Assembly: GCA_031082125.1 (NCBI GenBank)
Contig: JAVHLM010000003.1
Span: 124,001 to 188,000, forward strand
Direction: 5' to 3'
Origin: Candidatus Eremiobacterota bacterium
GTDB taxonomy: Bacteria; Vulcanimicrobiota; CADAWZ01; Ess09-12
DNA: 64,000 nt
Position numbers and translations under genes: made by a program
In this document: piece by piece, positions 7,927 to 16,620 of the stretch
Position numbering within the stretch: position 1 is the stretch's first letter
How the letters are laid out: every line of letters begins with the position of its first letter
The notes under the pieces: model-generated
Seen by the model: the letters and a program-made list of their open reading frames with translations, nothing else
Databases searched by the model: none
What the model was told of the DNA's origin: nothing

Positions 7927-9924
7927 TCACAGGTTCTTCTTCACCCACTGAGGGGCATCTATTCTCCCTTTATGTATCACAAACGAGCCCTGGGAGGTCA
8001 CCCTCCTGCTGTTTCCGCAGACATAGACGAGCTCCCGGTAGCCGAAATCATCGATTCTTATGGTTGAGATGCCCAGAAGCTCCCCCTCTCCTATACCTTC
8101 CTTGAGGGGATCCTTGAGGGCAATGACCCGGTATGAGCCTCCATCGTTCTTTACCGCGAAAAGATGAATAGGATAGCCATCCTTTCCTTTCCGCAGCATA
8201 TGCTTGAGAGCCACCACCATCTCCAGGGCGCCGTCATTATCAATGTCTTCATAAAGGGTCTCCAGGACCTTCCATTGCTTCCCGGGGAACCTCTCACCAA
8301 GGGGAAACTGATAAAAATCGGGACTGATAAAGGCCCTCGAAGAGCCGGCACGGGAGAAGCCGGCGCTCAATGAAGCACTCTGGGGCCGGGGAGGGGAAGG
8401 AGGACGGGGCGGGGGTGAGGGCAGTCTCACCTGCTCCTGGCGGAACTCACCTTCCAGGGGGGTAATCTCCCTTCTCCACTCCCTCCCGTCATGGGATGCG
8501 ACTGTCACGGCGATTTTCTTCCCGGGTACCACACGGACCTTTTGAGGAAGCTCTCCCTTGTAAAGGCCATTGAAAAAAAGCGCCGTGCCTTCATCGGACT
8601 TGAAGGAGAGAATCGCCTCCCTTACAGGCTTGATGGCAAGCTCAGCCACTTCTCCGGCAGAGAAGGAAAGCCGCTGCTTCCAGGGCACGCAGTTTTTTGC
8701 ACGAACCTCTATGGTATGAATGCCCGGCGAAACGGTTATAACCGCAAGAGGGAGGGTCCCCCTCAGCCTGCCATCCAGAAAGACCTTTGAGCCGGCCTCA
8801 CCGTCGAGCTGCAATGCAGCCGACCTTGAGTCGCCAAGCACATAAAGAGTGGCCCTTTCTCCCCAGTTCACCTCTACGGGGAAGATTCTGCCCCCTCCGG
8901 CGCTTGAAAAATCCGCCACCCCTACTTCATGCCGCCCCTCCTTTACTTTCTCCAGCAGTGCAGGCGTCACCATTCCCGTATCCTTCCCATCGACCATGAC
9001 AGGGGCACCGGGGGGAATTGATTTCACAAGCATCTCGCCCTGCCTCTCCAGGTGAAACATGTAAGAGGTCTCTCTGCCGGGCACTACGGTAAGTGAATAA
9101 AGGGCATCAGCGCCGCCGCAGTGCTCCAGGACAAAATGCACCTTATATGAGCCTGCGGGAAGGGAGGGGATTTCGAGGGGCGTCCTGGCCATAGGATACT
9201 GGCCGTCAAGAAAAATAACAGATGCTCCCGGCGGGTCGGTGGTGATGGAAAGGGCTCCCGTGGCAGCAGGAGCCTCAGCTTCCGGCCTTGCGGGCCTGTA
9301 GCCTTTTACAAACCCCGCCAGTATGAGGGCTGCCGCAAGAATCAGAAGGGAGGCACCGAGAAGGGCATACCTCCTCACTCCGCGGGGGGATTCCCCCCGG
9401 GAATCCCGGGACTTGACTCTCTTTTTGCGGCATGCGCTGCAGTAGGGCCTCTTATCAGGGACGGGAGCGCCGCATTCCGTGCATATATTATGGGAAGCTG
9501 CCTGGGCACCGGAAGGCTCAAGGCCCGCCTTCACTCTTTGAAGCTTCTGGAGCTTCTCCTCCAGGGAATCCTCAAGGGCTCCCTTCTCAGGAGAAGGGCG
9601 GTAATGAGCCCTTACCTCGAGAGGAAGGTCTCCTGCTTCATTGGCTCCGCGATAGCGAAAATGAAGCAGAGTCTCCATGTCACCGGGCTTCTCCCCCGAT
9701 GGCTCGACCCTGATGGTGACCATGGCGGGAACAGGGGGCGAAACGGAAAAACGGGGGGGCGTGACGGAGAGCCAGGGGGCTTCGCTTTGCACCTCCACGT
9801 CAATCTCATTGCCGTCTTCGAGTGCCACCACGGCGAGGTTCACCAGGCAGCCACCTTCAAAAACCTCTTTTAATTCAAGGATTTTTACCTGCTGCCCCAG
9901 AACCTCTATGGCTATCCGCTCCAT
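7927..9924 (-). CDS. Zinc-ribbon, single-pass membrane protein with PEGA repeats and EF-hand-like C-terminus
   Basis: 665 residues with an unusual order of modules. Residues about 30-110 resemble a BACON-type beta-sandwich (APWLSVTPPRFSVSP). A zinc ribbon uses C148, C151, C162 and C165. One membrane helix lies at about 187-207. Beyond it come at least three PEGA-like beta modules (for example TDPPGASVIFLDGQY, IPPGAPVMVDGKDTG, AGSKVFLDGRLRGT), a Pro-rich stretch near 510-530, and a C-terminal domain with a DIDNDG calcium-binding-like loop followed by FG-GAP-like beta strands. The N-terminal third should be cytoplasmic and the PEGA part outside the membrane. PEGA domains are common in surface proteins. 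It converges with the 363-aa TPR gene. Function unknown. Confidence 0.85.
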   Translation of the reverse strand: MERIAIEVLGQQVKILELKEVFEGGCLVNLAVVALEDGNEIDVEVQSEAPWLSVTPPRFSVSPPVPAMVTIRVEPSGEKPGDMETLLHFRYRGANEAGDLPLEVRAHYRPSPEKGALEDSLEEKLQKLQRVKAGLEPSGAQAASHNICTECGAPVPDKRPYCSACRKKRVKSRDSRGESPRGVRRYALLGASLLILAAALILAGFVKGYRPARPEAEAPAATGALSITTDPPGASVIFLDGQYPMARTPLEIPSLPAGSYKVHFVLEHCGGADALYSLTVVPGRETSYMFHLERQGEMLVKSIPPGAPVMVDGKDTGMVTPALLEKVKEGRHEVGVADFSSAGGGRIFPVEVNWGERATLYVLGDSRSAALQLDGEAGSKVFLDGRLRGTLPLAVITVSPGIHTIEVRAKNCVPWKQRLSFSAGEVAELAIKPVREAILSFKSDEGTALFFNGLYKGELPQKVRVVPGKKIAVTVASHDGREWRREITPLEGEFRQEQVRLPSPPPRPPSPPRPQSASLSAGFSRAGSSRAFISPDFYQFPLGERFPGKQWKVLETLYEDIDNDGALEMVVALKHMLRKGKDGYPIHLFAVKNDGGSYRVIALKDPLKEGIGEGELLGISTIRIDDFGYRELVYVCGNSRRVTSQGSFVIHKGRIDAPQWVKKNL

Positions 9925-10097
9925 AACCGCTCACTCATCCCGGCGCAATACTGACGCACGTTATGTTCCCGAGTATATTCCTGATTATTTCTGGAGACGC
10001 ACCAAGATACCTTTTCTCAAGAGAGGATTATCTTTACTGATCGCAAAATAATAGTAACCTTAGCGATAAGTGAAAGTCATGCAAGGAGAACCAGTCC

Positions 10098-10499
10098 ATG
10101 GATTTTGAAACCTTTGTCAAGAAAGCCGCTGCCCTTATTCCCTGCGCCGTAAGGCATGAGCCTGAGAATGAAGAGCTTCACCTGAGTTTAAAGGTGAAAG
10201 AGGACAGGAAACAGATCGTGCGGGCCTACCAGTTCGAGGAATCAGGGAAGGTAATGGTGAGGTTTTATACCGTAATCGGCAAAGCCGATGCTTTTTCTGA
10301 AAAGCAGCTCCTCTCCCTTCTGGAGCTCAACTTCAGTCTTCTCCAGGGCGCCTTCGCCCTTTATGCCGGGGAGATCATCATCACAGAAACAATCCCTCTC
10401 GAGGAATCAAGGGTGGGCGACGCCGTGCAGATACTCCACTATATTGCCCAGATGGCCGATTCATACGAGAAGATGACCCTGGGGCTCGACAAGAACTAG
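10098..10499 (+). CDS. Small YbjN / secretion-chaperone-like protein
   Basis: 133 residues, soluble, no cysteine cluster or signal. The pattern of a helix, a beta meander (LHLSLKVKED, KVMVRFYTVIG), the FALYAGEIIITETIPLEE strand pair and a long C-terminal helix resembles the YbjN and type III secretion chaperone-like fold, which usually binds other proteins. This is by fold impression only. AAGGAG stands 8 nt before the ATG. Its TAG stop lies in a CTAG palindrome shared with the stop of the convergent TPR gene. Confidence 0.75.
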   Translation: MDFETFVKKAAALIPCAVRHEPENEELHLSLKVKEDRKQIVRAYQFEESGKVMVRFYTVIGKADAFSEKQLLSLLELNFSLLQGAFALYAGEIIITETIPLEESRVGDAVQILHYIAQMADSYEKMTLGLDKN

Positions 10500-12427
10500 G
10501 CGCCTGCCTTTGCCTTTTCGCTGAGGAGCTTTATCTTCTCCCTGAGGGGTGGCGTGGAGAGGCTGAGAGGCTCAAGCATAATGAAGCGGCTGAACAATTC
10601 AATTGCCTTGTCGTATTCGCCAAACTTCTCGGCAAGCACACCCTCTCCGCGCACCGCCTCCGAGTCCATGGCGTTGTATTTCATGGCCTGCGCATAAGCA
10701 TCCCGCGCTTTTTCAAACTGCCCCAGCAGGGAGCTCATGTCTCCCAGGAGGCTCCAGAGATCTGACGCGGAAGGGGCGCACTTAAGCATCCTTTCGACAC
10801 GGGCGATCAGCTCATCACCGGCAGCTTTTGCCTCCCGCACTTTCCCCTGAAGGAAAAGAAGCTTTATCCTCCTGAACTCCATGTTCAGAAGCTCAGGCGA
10901 GCTCTCTATGGCTTCATCCATCACCTTGAGGGCCTCGTCAATCTTTTTTGTCTTCATCTTTGCAGTGGCCAGGACCACGTAGAGCTGCTCATGGGCTTCC
11001 TTGGTGATATGAGGGCACTCAAGGCCCTTGATTGCAGTCTCCTCGGCCTCTTGCCACCTGCTCCTCCTCACATGATACTCTGAGAGGGCCAGGTAATTAC
11101 GGCCGTCCCTTGGTGACATTTCAAGGGCCGTGTGATAGGAGGAGAGAGCCTCCTGGTCTTCCCCACTGGCCTCGAGAACGATGCCTATGTAGCGCGCATT
11201 GGAGCTTTCCTCTCTCCGGTAAAGCGAGAGGGCTTCCTCAAACCTTGCCAGGCGATAATACAGGTCTGCCAGGCAAAGCTCCAGGGCGCGGTGGTATTTC
11301 ATCCTGCTTGCCAGGTCATCTTCGCCGGGCAGGATGGAAAGGTAATACTCTATTGCCTCCTGGGAGCGGTTGAGCCTCACCAGGATCCTTCCAAGCTCAT
11401 AGAGGGCCTGGACATTCTTGGGATCAGCATCTATGGCGTTCTTCAGGGAGCCTATGGAGTCTTCGAAAAAGCCGCCCTGTATCTGCTGAAGGGCAAGCTG
11501 GAGCCATCCATTGCTATCAGCGGTATTCTTTGCCAGGAATTCCTTGTAATCATCGATAAGCTCTCTGTTGAGCTTTTTCCACTTCTCGTCGAGCCCCTCG
11601 CGGGCGTATATCCTGAGAAGCTCTCCCTTCCACTGCCTGAAGCCGGAGCTTTCCTTCGCTTCACGAAGAGCGATCAGCTTTTCAAAAAATGATATGGCGC
11701 TCTCATTCTCTCTTCCTATTCTCGCAAGCCGTGCCGTCCCTTCCAGCATCGCAATGCTCTGCGGCCTCAGCGCAAGTGCCTTTTTCGCAATTTCAATGCC
11801 GAACTTGACGATATCGGCGCGCTTCTCCTTGGGAAAGCCCACGCCCTGCATCTCCTGGAAAAAGGTATGCCCCAGCAGATCGTCCACTTCAGGCTGGAGC
11901 GCAAAGGCTTTTTGATAAGCCTTCTCAGCCTCGGCGAATCTGAAGGATCTCACATAGGCAATGGCCAGGCGCTTTATGGTATAGGCATCTTCCGGTTTGA
12001 GCTCTGCCACCTTCTGTCTCCACTTGAGAGCCTGCTCATACTTGAAATGCTCCTCCCAATGCTCTGCAAGCTTCGTGGCGAAAAAGTGATTCTGTGAAAT
12101 GGCGATAGCTTCTTCCAGCGCTTTTACCAGGGCTTCCTTGTCGCCGGCTCTCTTTAAAATCTGGTATTTCTTGATATGGAGCTCGTCATTGCGGGGATCC
12201 TGGCCAAGAGCCTCCTCAACCTCCTGGAGGGCTCCCTCCAGATCCTCGCCTATGTCACCGAGAATGCGCTTCGCGGTTGCCGCCTCTTCATCGTCCTGCG
12301 CTTCTCCGCGGGCGCCCATGACCTTTTTCTTGAGAAACCCCTTCTGTTCCAGCCCCCCTTTTCCCATGACGGGCTTTTCCGGGGAGCCGCCGGGGCCTCG
12401 GGATGAAAATCCTTTTGAATCTTTCAT
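10496..12427 (-). CDS. TPR-repeat protein, 643 aa
   Basis: A soluble protein of tandem 34-residue tetratricopeptide repeats from about residue 65 to 630; good copies include FEEALSLYRREESSNARYIG and the segment with YDKAIELFSRFIMLEP near the C-terminus. The first 60 residues are basic and disordered (SSRGPGGSPEKPVMGKGG). TPR superhelices are protein-binding scaffolds. No enzymatic motif is seen. The gene lies 70 nt downstream of a CarD-type regulator on the same strand and may be co-transcribed with it. It overlaps the convergent small gene by 4 nt. Confidence 0.88.
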   Translation of the reverse strand: MKDSKGFSSRGPGGSPEKPVMGKGGLEQKGFLKKKVMGARGEAQDDEEAATAKRILGDIGEDLEGALQEVEEALGQDPRNDELHIKKYQILKRAGDKEALVKALEEAIAISQNHFFATKLAEHWEEHFKYEQALKWRQKVAELKPEDAYTIKRLAIAYVRSFRFAEAEKAYQKAFALQPEVDDLLGHTFFQEMQGVGFPKEKRADIVKFGIEIAKKALALRPQSIAMLEGTARLARIGRENESAISFFEKLIALREAKESSGFRQWKGELLRIYAREGLDEKWKKLNRELIDDYKEFLAKNTADSNGWLQLALQQIQGGFFEDSIGSLKNAIDADPKNVQALYELGRILVRLNRSQEAIEYYLSILPGEDDLASRMKYHRALELCLADLYYRLARFEEALSLYRREESSNARYIGIVLEASGEDQEALSSYHTALEMSPRDGRNYLALSEYHVRRSRWQEAEETAIKGLECPHITKEAHEQLYVVLATAKMKTKKIDEALKVMDEAIESSPELLNMEFRRIKLLFLQGKVREAKAAGDELIARVERMLKCAPSASDLWSLLGDMSSLLGQFEKARDAYAQAMKYNAMDSEAVRGEGVLAEKFGEYDKAIELFSRFIMLEPLSLSTPPLREKIKLLSEKAKAGA

Positions 12428-12497
12428 AGGATTAGCCTCGCTTCAGCCTTTTTCTCTCTTTAGCATAGGACAAGGTCATCTACCGCGTGATCACCTG

Positions 12498-13097
12498 CTA
12501 TTTGCAGCTTGCCTCTACCATCATCTCGGCATCTTCCTGGGAAATACTTGAAACATAGCCGAATTCCATTGCCAGCATCTTTTTTGACTGCTTGAGCATA
12601 TTCATCTCTTTAGGAGTGAGCTTCTTATCCCGGGAAAGGGACGTGAGGTCCTTTATCACCTCAGCAAGCTGGTAGACATCAGAGCTTTTAATCTTCTTGA
12701 GATTGATATTATATCGCTCCGAAGACTTTGCAGGAAGCTCGCTCTTGCAGTGCTTGAGAAAATCAAGAACGCGGGGAATCTCCTCCTTGGCGAGAAGGCT
12801 TCTGATCAGGTTATTCTTCTGTTCAAGGTTGACCATTATCTTCAGCCTGTCGTTCTGAAAGGAGATAACGGCGAACTTGTTTACTTTTCCAAGAATTTCC
12901 TTTTCTTCTACCTTCTCCACGGTGCCTATGCCATAGAGGGGATGCATCACCATCTGACCGCTCCCCAGTACAAGAGCTGGTATAGCAGACTCTCTCTCTG
13001 CTGCGGACTTTACTTCCTCACCACCAAGACTTGCGTTTTTGGGACCCTTTACCGCCATACTATATGATTCATCTCCCTGTTGAGAAAATCCTCTCAC
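12498..13097 (-). CDS. CarD/CdnL-family RNA polymerase-binding regulator
   Basis: 199 residues. Residues about 45-110 form the CarD_CdnL_TRCF RNA-polymerase interaction domain (GQMVMHPLYGIGTVEKVEEK, then FAVISFQNDRLKIMVN). The rest is a helical domain that in CarD contacts the DNA at the upstream edge of the transcription bubble. CarD proteins stabilise open promoter complexes and often control rRNA and growth-rate genes. The start is a GTG at 13095-13097 with AGAGG 7 nt upstream; an ATG 13 codons later is an alternative with a poorer site. The first 40 residues are a charged extension beyond the core family. Confidence 0.9.
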   Translation of the reverse strand: MRGFSQQGDESYSMAVKGPKNASLGGEEVKSAAERESAIPALVLGSGQMVMHPLYGIGTVEKVEEKEILGKVNKFAVISFQNDRLKIMVNLEQKNNLIRSLLAKEEIPRVLDFLKHCKSELPAKSSERYNINLKKIKSSDVYQLAEVIKDLTSLSRDKKLTPKEMNMLKQSKKMLAMEFGYVSSISQEDAEMMVEASCK

Positions 13098-13114
13098 ATG
13101 GTAGCCTCTTTGAG

Positions 13115-14065
13115 TTATTTGACCTGATGGCCCGCTCTCGCCTTATTCACCACTTCTTTCACCGCATCAACAGTCAGCCTGGGATAGACAGCACAACTGG
13201 TGTTAAGGGTAAGCGTCGCTGCTCCGATTCCGAATTTCACGGCATCCAGAAAGGAATACTTGTTGAGAAAGGCTGTTACCACCCCTGCCACGAGGGCGTC
13301 ACCGGCCCCCACCGAGTCCACGACTACCGTGGAAATTGAAGAGACAAAATCACTGAAATCCCGGGAGGCGCAGTAAACGCCTTCGGGACCAAGGGTGATA
13401 ATGACGAAGTGGACTCCCCGCCCCACAAGTTCATCACCGGCACGCTTGATGTCATCCTCATTGATTATCTGGCGGCCCACCAGCACTTCCACTTCCTCAC
13501 GGTTCGGCGTAATAAGAGTCATTTCATTGAGATAGGGGACCATCACCTGCGCCTTGGCAGGCGAGACAGGCTCAACGCAGGCCGGTATGCCCTTCTCCTT
13601 CGCCATCTTAAGGCAAAGAGAGAGGGTATTTTCCGGAACATCGGCATCTATCACCATGTACGAGGCTTCATCGAATACTTCCTTGTGGGCCATCACATAG
13701 GAAGGGGTGATCTCCGTGAGGATTGTCATGTCGGAAATGCTGGACTCCAGTTCGCCACGGGAGTTGATTACGGCCATGAATATCCCCGAATGAAGCTCCT
13801 CTGAGACAAGAATTCTCGACGTGTCAACGCCCGCTTCCTGTGATACCCTCAGTATCATCTCAGAAAGCCCTTCTTTCCCTATTGCGGAAAGCAGGATGGT
13901 ATGAATGCCGAGCCTGGAGAGGTTTTCCGCAATATTCCTCCCCACTCCCCCTGCAGTGATCTCCACCCGGCCGGGATTCTTCAGCCGGGTATATACTGCG
14001 CTGATACTTCTTCCCTTGATATCTACATTGGATGCCCCGAGGACCACTACTTTTTCATCTGCCAC
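13115..14065 (-). CDS. PfkB-family sugar/nucleoside kinase (ribokinase-like)
   Basis: 316 residues. Family signatures are present: GGVGRNIAENLSRLG at about 39-53 (substrate and lid region) and DSVGAGDALVAG at 250-261, with catalytic base D256 and the anion-hole GAGD. The N-terminal segment resembles pseudouridine kinase and other nucleoside kinases as much as ribokinase, so the substrate is left open. The start is GTG at 14063-14065, placed 7 nt after GAAGGAG; a 15-codon upstream extension lacks a site. It lies just upstream of carD on the same strand, 17 nt apart, suggesting co-transcription. Confidence 0.9.
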   Translation of the reverse strand: MADEKVVVLGASNVDIKGRSISAVYTRLKNPGRVEITAGGVGRNIAENLSRLGIHTILLSAIGKEGLSEMILRVSQEAGVDTSRILVSEELHSGIFMAVINSRGELESSISDMTILTEITPSYVMAHKEVFDEASYMVIDADVPENTLSLCLKMAKEKGIPACVEPVSPAKAQVMVPYLNEMTLITPNREEVEVLVGRQIINEDDIKRAGDELVGRGVHFVIITLGPEGVYCASRDFSDFVSSISTVVVDSVGAGDALVAGVVTAFLNKYSFLDAVKFGIGAATLTLNTSCAVYPRLTVDAVKEVVNKARAGHQVK

Positions 14066-14313
14066 GCCACTTGCTCCTTCACAAAAATTCTGGAGGTCAC
14101 GAAAAACCAAGAAAGGGGATCGGTAAGAAAACTCACTTTACTAAAAGGGCTGTTCTTATCACTAATTTCGATAAATACCACTATTATCCTGCCACCGGTA
14201 TTGACAAAAGGTAGGGCAATGCCATCGAAACGGCTTTATAATTGCTTTTCCGCACTCATGCGCCTTATAGCGCCATGCGACACGACAGATAAGCACCTGA
14301 ATCCCAGGAGCCA

Positions 14314-15372
14314 TCAGTAGTTTCTTTGGATGGGCCTCACATGATCTATCTTTTTCCTGGAAGTCTTTGGAAAGATATCGCTGTGAATAAGCTTATCTCT
14401 GTAAGTGAGGACAGCCCCTGATACTGCTGAGCCCTCAAAGGTGTAGAGCTTTCCCTCACCGGGCGGATCTGACGGGGAGGCCTCTGAAGAGGCGGCCTTG
14501 TCGAGAAGTGACTGTGCCTCATGCCTGGCAACGTCTGCAGACTCAGAGCTGCGGCTTACTGCCTCAAGCAGATATGACTTGAGAAGCTTTGGCCACAGGG
14601 AGCGCAGAAGTTCATGAGAGCCAAAAAGGTCTGCACAGAGCACTTCATCACCTATGGCCACCACGACACCGACAGCACGGGGCTCTTTCCCGGGAAGACC
14701 ATAGAGAGCAGAATAGAGGTCATCTATGCCTTTTTCGACAGCGGGAGCCCTGTAAGTCTCATTGAGGGCTTTTGTGCCCGAGCTGTAGCCGAGGGAGCTC
14801 TGGGTCTTTGCCACCGCTTCCCAGACCCCCGATTGCGCCTGAGAGGCCCTGGCTTCCTGGCGCACCGCGATATTGGACGCGGTCCTGTTGGAAGAGAACT
14901 TATCGGACTTGTACGTCCAGCGGTCGGCCTCCACGCAGAAAGCATTCACCATAATCCTGCCGCTCCGGGGAGGGATAAGCACGTCATCCTTCAGTATCCT
15001 GTCCTGCTTGCTGCCCGTGAGAATCTCGCCCGCCATGATAAAGACCCACCGCGAGGAATCATTTTTCACCATAATCTTGTTCACATCTTCGGGTTTGAGC
15101 TCCGTCACGGCAAGCCACCCCTTTTCCATTGCCTCATCAAGCGTCACAAGGGTCTCATCCATGCGGGAGGGCTGCTGCCTTATCACCGGGTAGAGGGCAA
15201 TGTTCCCTTTCTTCATGGGCTCTCCAAGCGAGAAAGACTTGAGGACTTCTCTGAGAGGATTTGAGGAGCCATATTCCTTGGCCGTCACCGCACTCCCCGA
15301 TCCTATGAGCATTACAAGCACCGCCATGATAAAAAACCTCTGTGCCTCAAGAAAGCGCTTCCCACCTGTCAT
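14314..15372 (-). CDS. Secreted ARPP-1-like domain protein
   Basis: 352 residues with an N-terminal signal peptide or anchor (FFIMAVLVMLIGSGSAVTA). The conserved core (about 75-270) matches what I know as the ARPP-1 domain: VTLDEAMEKGWLAVTEL, a VFIMAGEILTGSKQDR segment, and RSGRIMVNAFCVEADRW. The C-terminal region carries a Ser/Ala/Glu-rich linker and a basic end. Biochemical function is unknown. Start: ATG at 15370-15372 with GAGGAGGGAATT directly upstream; a longer reading of 15 codons has no site. It is divergent from the mce operon. Confidence 0.82.
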   Translation of the reverse strand: MTGGKRFLEAQRFFIMAVLVMLIGSGSAVTAKEYGSSNPLREVLKSFSLGEPMKKGNIALYPVIRQQPSRMDETLVTLDEAMEKGWLAVTELKPEDVNKIMVKNDSSRWVFIMAGEILTGSKQDRILKDDVLIPPRSGRIMVNAFCVEADRWTYKSDKFSSNRTASNIAVRQEARASQAQSGVWEAVAKTQSSLGYSSGTKALNETYRAPAVEKGIDDLYSALYGLPGKEPRAVGVVVAIGDEVLCADLFGSHELLRSLWPKLLKSYLLEAVSRSSESADVARHEAQSLLDKAASSEASPSDPPGEGKLYTFEGSAVSGAVLTYRDKLIHSDIFPKTSRKKIDHVRPIQRNY

Positions 15373-15451
15373 AATTCCCTCCTCATAGTAGCCAAAATGG
15401 CCCGCAAGACCCTCCATCCGATGAAAACGTAGGGCTTCCGGGGCTTCTTAC

Positions 15452-15480
15452 TTGATATAGCATGGCCGGCCATGTTTTAT
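15452..15480 (+). promoter_or_regulatory. Possible promoter with palindromic spacer upstream of the mce operon
   Basis: Plus strand: TTGATA at 15452-15457, a 17-nt spacer, TTTTAT at 15475-15480. The spacer contains the perfect 14-bp palindrome CATGGCCGGCCATG at 15461-15474, which could be an operator that blocks polymerase. The hexamers match consensus 5/6 and 4/6. The distance to the mce start is about 180 nt. Confidence 0.35.
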
Positions 15481-15660
15481 TCCCTTCAGAGACATTTTCA
15501 TGGCAGGAAAAGCCGAAAGAAGGAAAAAATGGCCCTGTGGAGAAAGGAATGGCGAATTCCCGCTTTACAGAGCCTGTGCCTTCATCGGCGCAATCTTTGA
15601 TATCCTGAGACAATCACTGCCGCATGCCCTTGGAAATTCCGCGGTAAAGGAGATCACACC

Positions 15661-16068
15661 ATGATAACCGGTATCAATCACCTGGGAATCGCCACGAACA
15701 ACGTGCAGGAGATAAGGGAGCTTTACAGGAAATTGCTCCCTCTATCCCCGGTCCACGAGGAGACAATAGAAGAGCAGGGCGTAAAAGTGGCAAGCTTCAT
15801 GGTGGGAGGCACCCACCTTGAGTTTATGGAACCACTGGGGCCTGAGAGCCCTATCAAGAAGTTCATGGAAAAGCATGGAACGGCCGTCCATCATATTGCC
15901 TTTACCACCGACGGCATCACCGGTGAGCTCGAGAGGCTCAAGGAGAAAGGATTCCGGCTGATTGACGAATCCCCCCGAACTGGCTTCGGAGGGAAACAAA
16001 CCGCCTTTGCCCATCCCAAGAGCACTGGCGGCATACTCATCGAGCTCTGTGAGGAAAACCAGTCCTAG
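15661..16068 (+). CDS. mce: Methylmalonyl-CoA epimerase (VOC superfamily)
   Basis: 135 residues, the normal length. It interconverts the R and S forms of methylmalonyl-CoA in the propionyl-CoA/succinyl-CoA pathway. The vicinal-oxygen-chelate fold is clear: NHLGIAT with metal ligand H7, THLEFMEP (acidic ligand or base near 54-57), GTAVHHIAF with H78, and LIELCE with E128. AAAGGAG precedes the ATG. It heads a nine-gene run continuing to korC at 21868; no methylmalonyl-CoA mutase lies in the window, so that partner must be elsewhere. Confidence 0.92.
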   Translation: MITGINHLGIATNNVQEIRELYRKLLPLSPVHEETIEEQGVKVASFMVGGTHLEFMEPLGPESPIKKFMEKHGTAVHHIAFTTDGITGELERLKEKGFRLIDESPRTGFGGKQTAFAHPKSTGGILIELCEENQS

Positions 16069-16077
16069 GAGGATTCA

Positions 16078-16620
16078 GTGCTGTACCCCTTTGAAGAGAA
16101 ATCACCTCAGGTCCATAAGGATGCATGGATTGCCCCTACGGCGGCAGTCATCGGAGCCGTTGAGGTCGGCCCCGGTTCAAGCATCTGGTTTCACTGCGTT
16201 GCCCGCGGCGATGTCAATTACATAAAAATCGGATCCTTCACGAATATCCAGGACGGCACCATAATGCACGGTGCCGATGAATATTCCGTTGAAATCGGTG
16301 ATTACGTCACCGTAGGCCACGGAGCCCGTCTCCATGGGTGCACCATTGAGGACATGTGCCTTATTGGGATAGGGGCGATCATTCTGAACGGCGCCGTGGT
16401 AAGAAAAAACACTATCATTGCCGCAGGCTCCCTTGTGCCCGAGGGGAAAGTGCTCGAGAGCGGCTGGCTCTATAAGGGAATCCCTGCAAAACCCTTCAGG
16501 GAGCTCACAGGGGAAGAGCAGGAAAAGAACCGTTACTGGGCAGAGAAATACATGCGTTTTGCCCTGAAATACCAGCAGGGCGACAAGAACCCGCCCTTGC
16601 AGGGAGGACTTCCCGCTTGA
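16078..16620 (+). CDS. Gamma-carbonic anhydrase family / left-handed beta-helix protein
   Basis: 180 residues made of hexapeptide repeats forming a left-handed beta-helix. The three zinc-binding histidines of gamma-carbonic anhydrases are at H64 (IMHG), H81 (VGHG) and H86 (LHGC). Many family members (YrdA, PaaY-like) have these ligands; activity as carbonic anhydrase or thioesterase varies. Start is GTG at 16078 with AGGAGG nearby. It is 9 nt after mce and its stop overlaps the next start (TTGA), so translation is coupled. Confidence 0.9.
   Translation: MLYPFEEKSPQVHKDAWIAPTAAVIGAVEVGPGSSIWFHCVARGDVNYIKIGSFTNIQDGTIMHGADEYSVEIGDYVTVGHGARLHGCTIEDMCLIGIGAIILNGAVVRKNTIIAAGSLVPEGKVLESGWLYKGIPAKPFRELTGEEQEKNRYWAEKYMRFALKYQQGDKNPPLQGGLPA

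Noticed and set aside
14066-14313. Promoters between the PfkB gene and the ARPP-1 gene (a plus-strand TTGACA near 14201, minus-strand TTGTCA...TAATAG)
   Set aside because: No hexamer pair with acceptable spacing on either strand, so no call is made; I see nothing else supportable in this gap.
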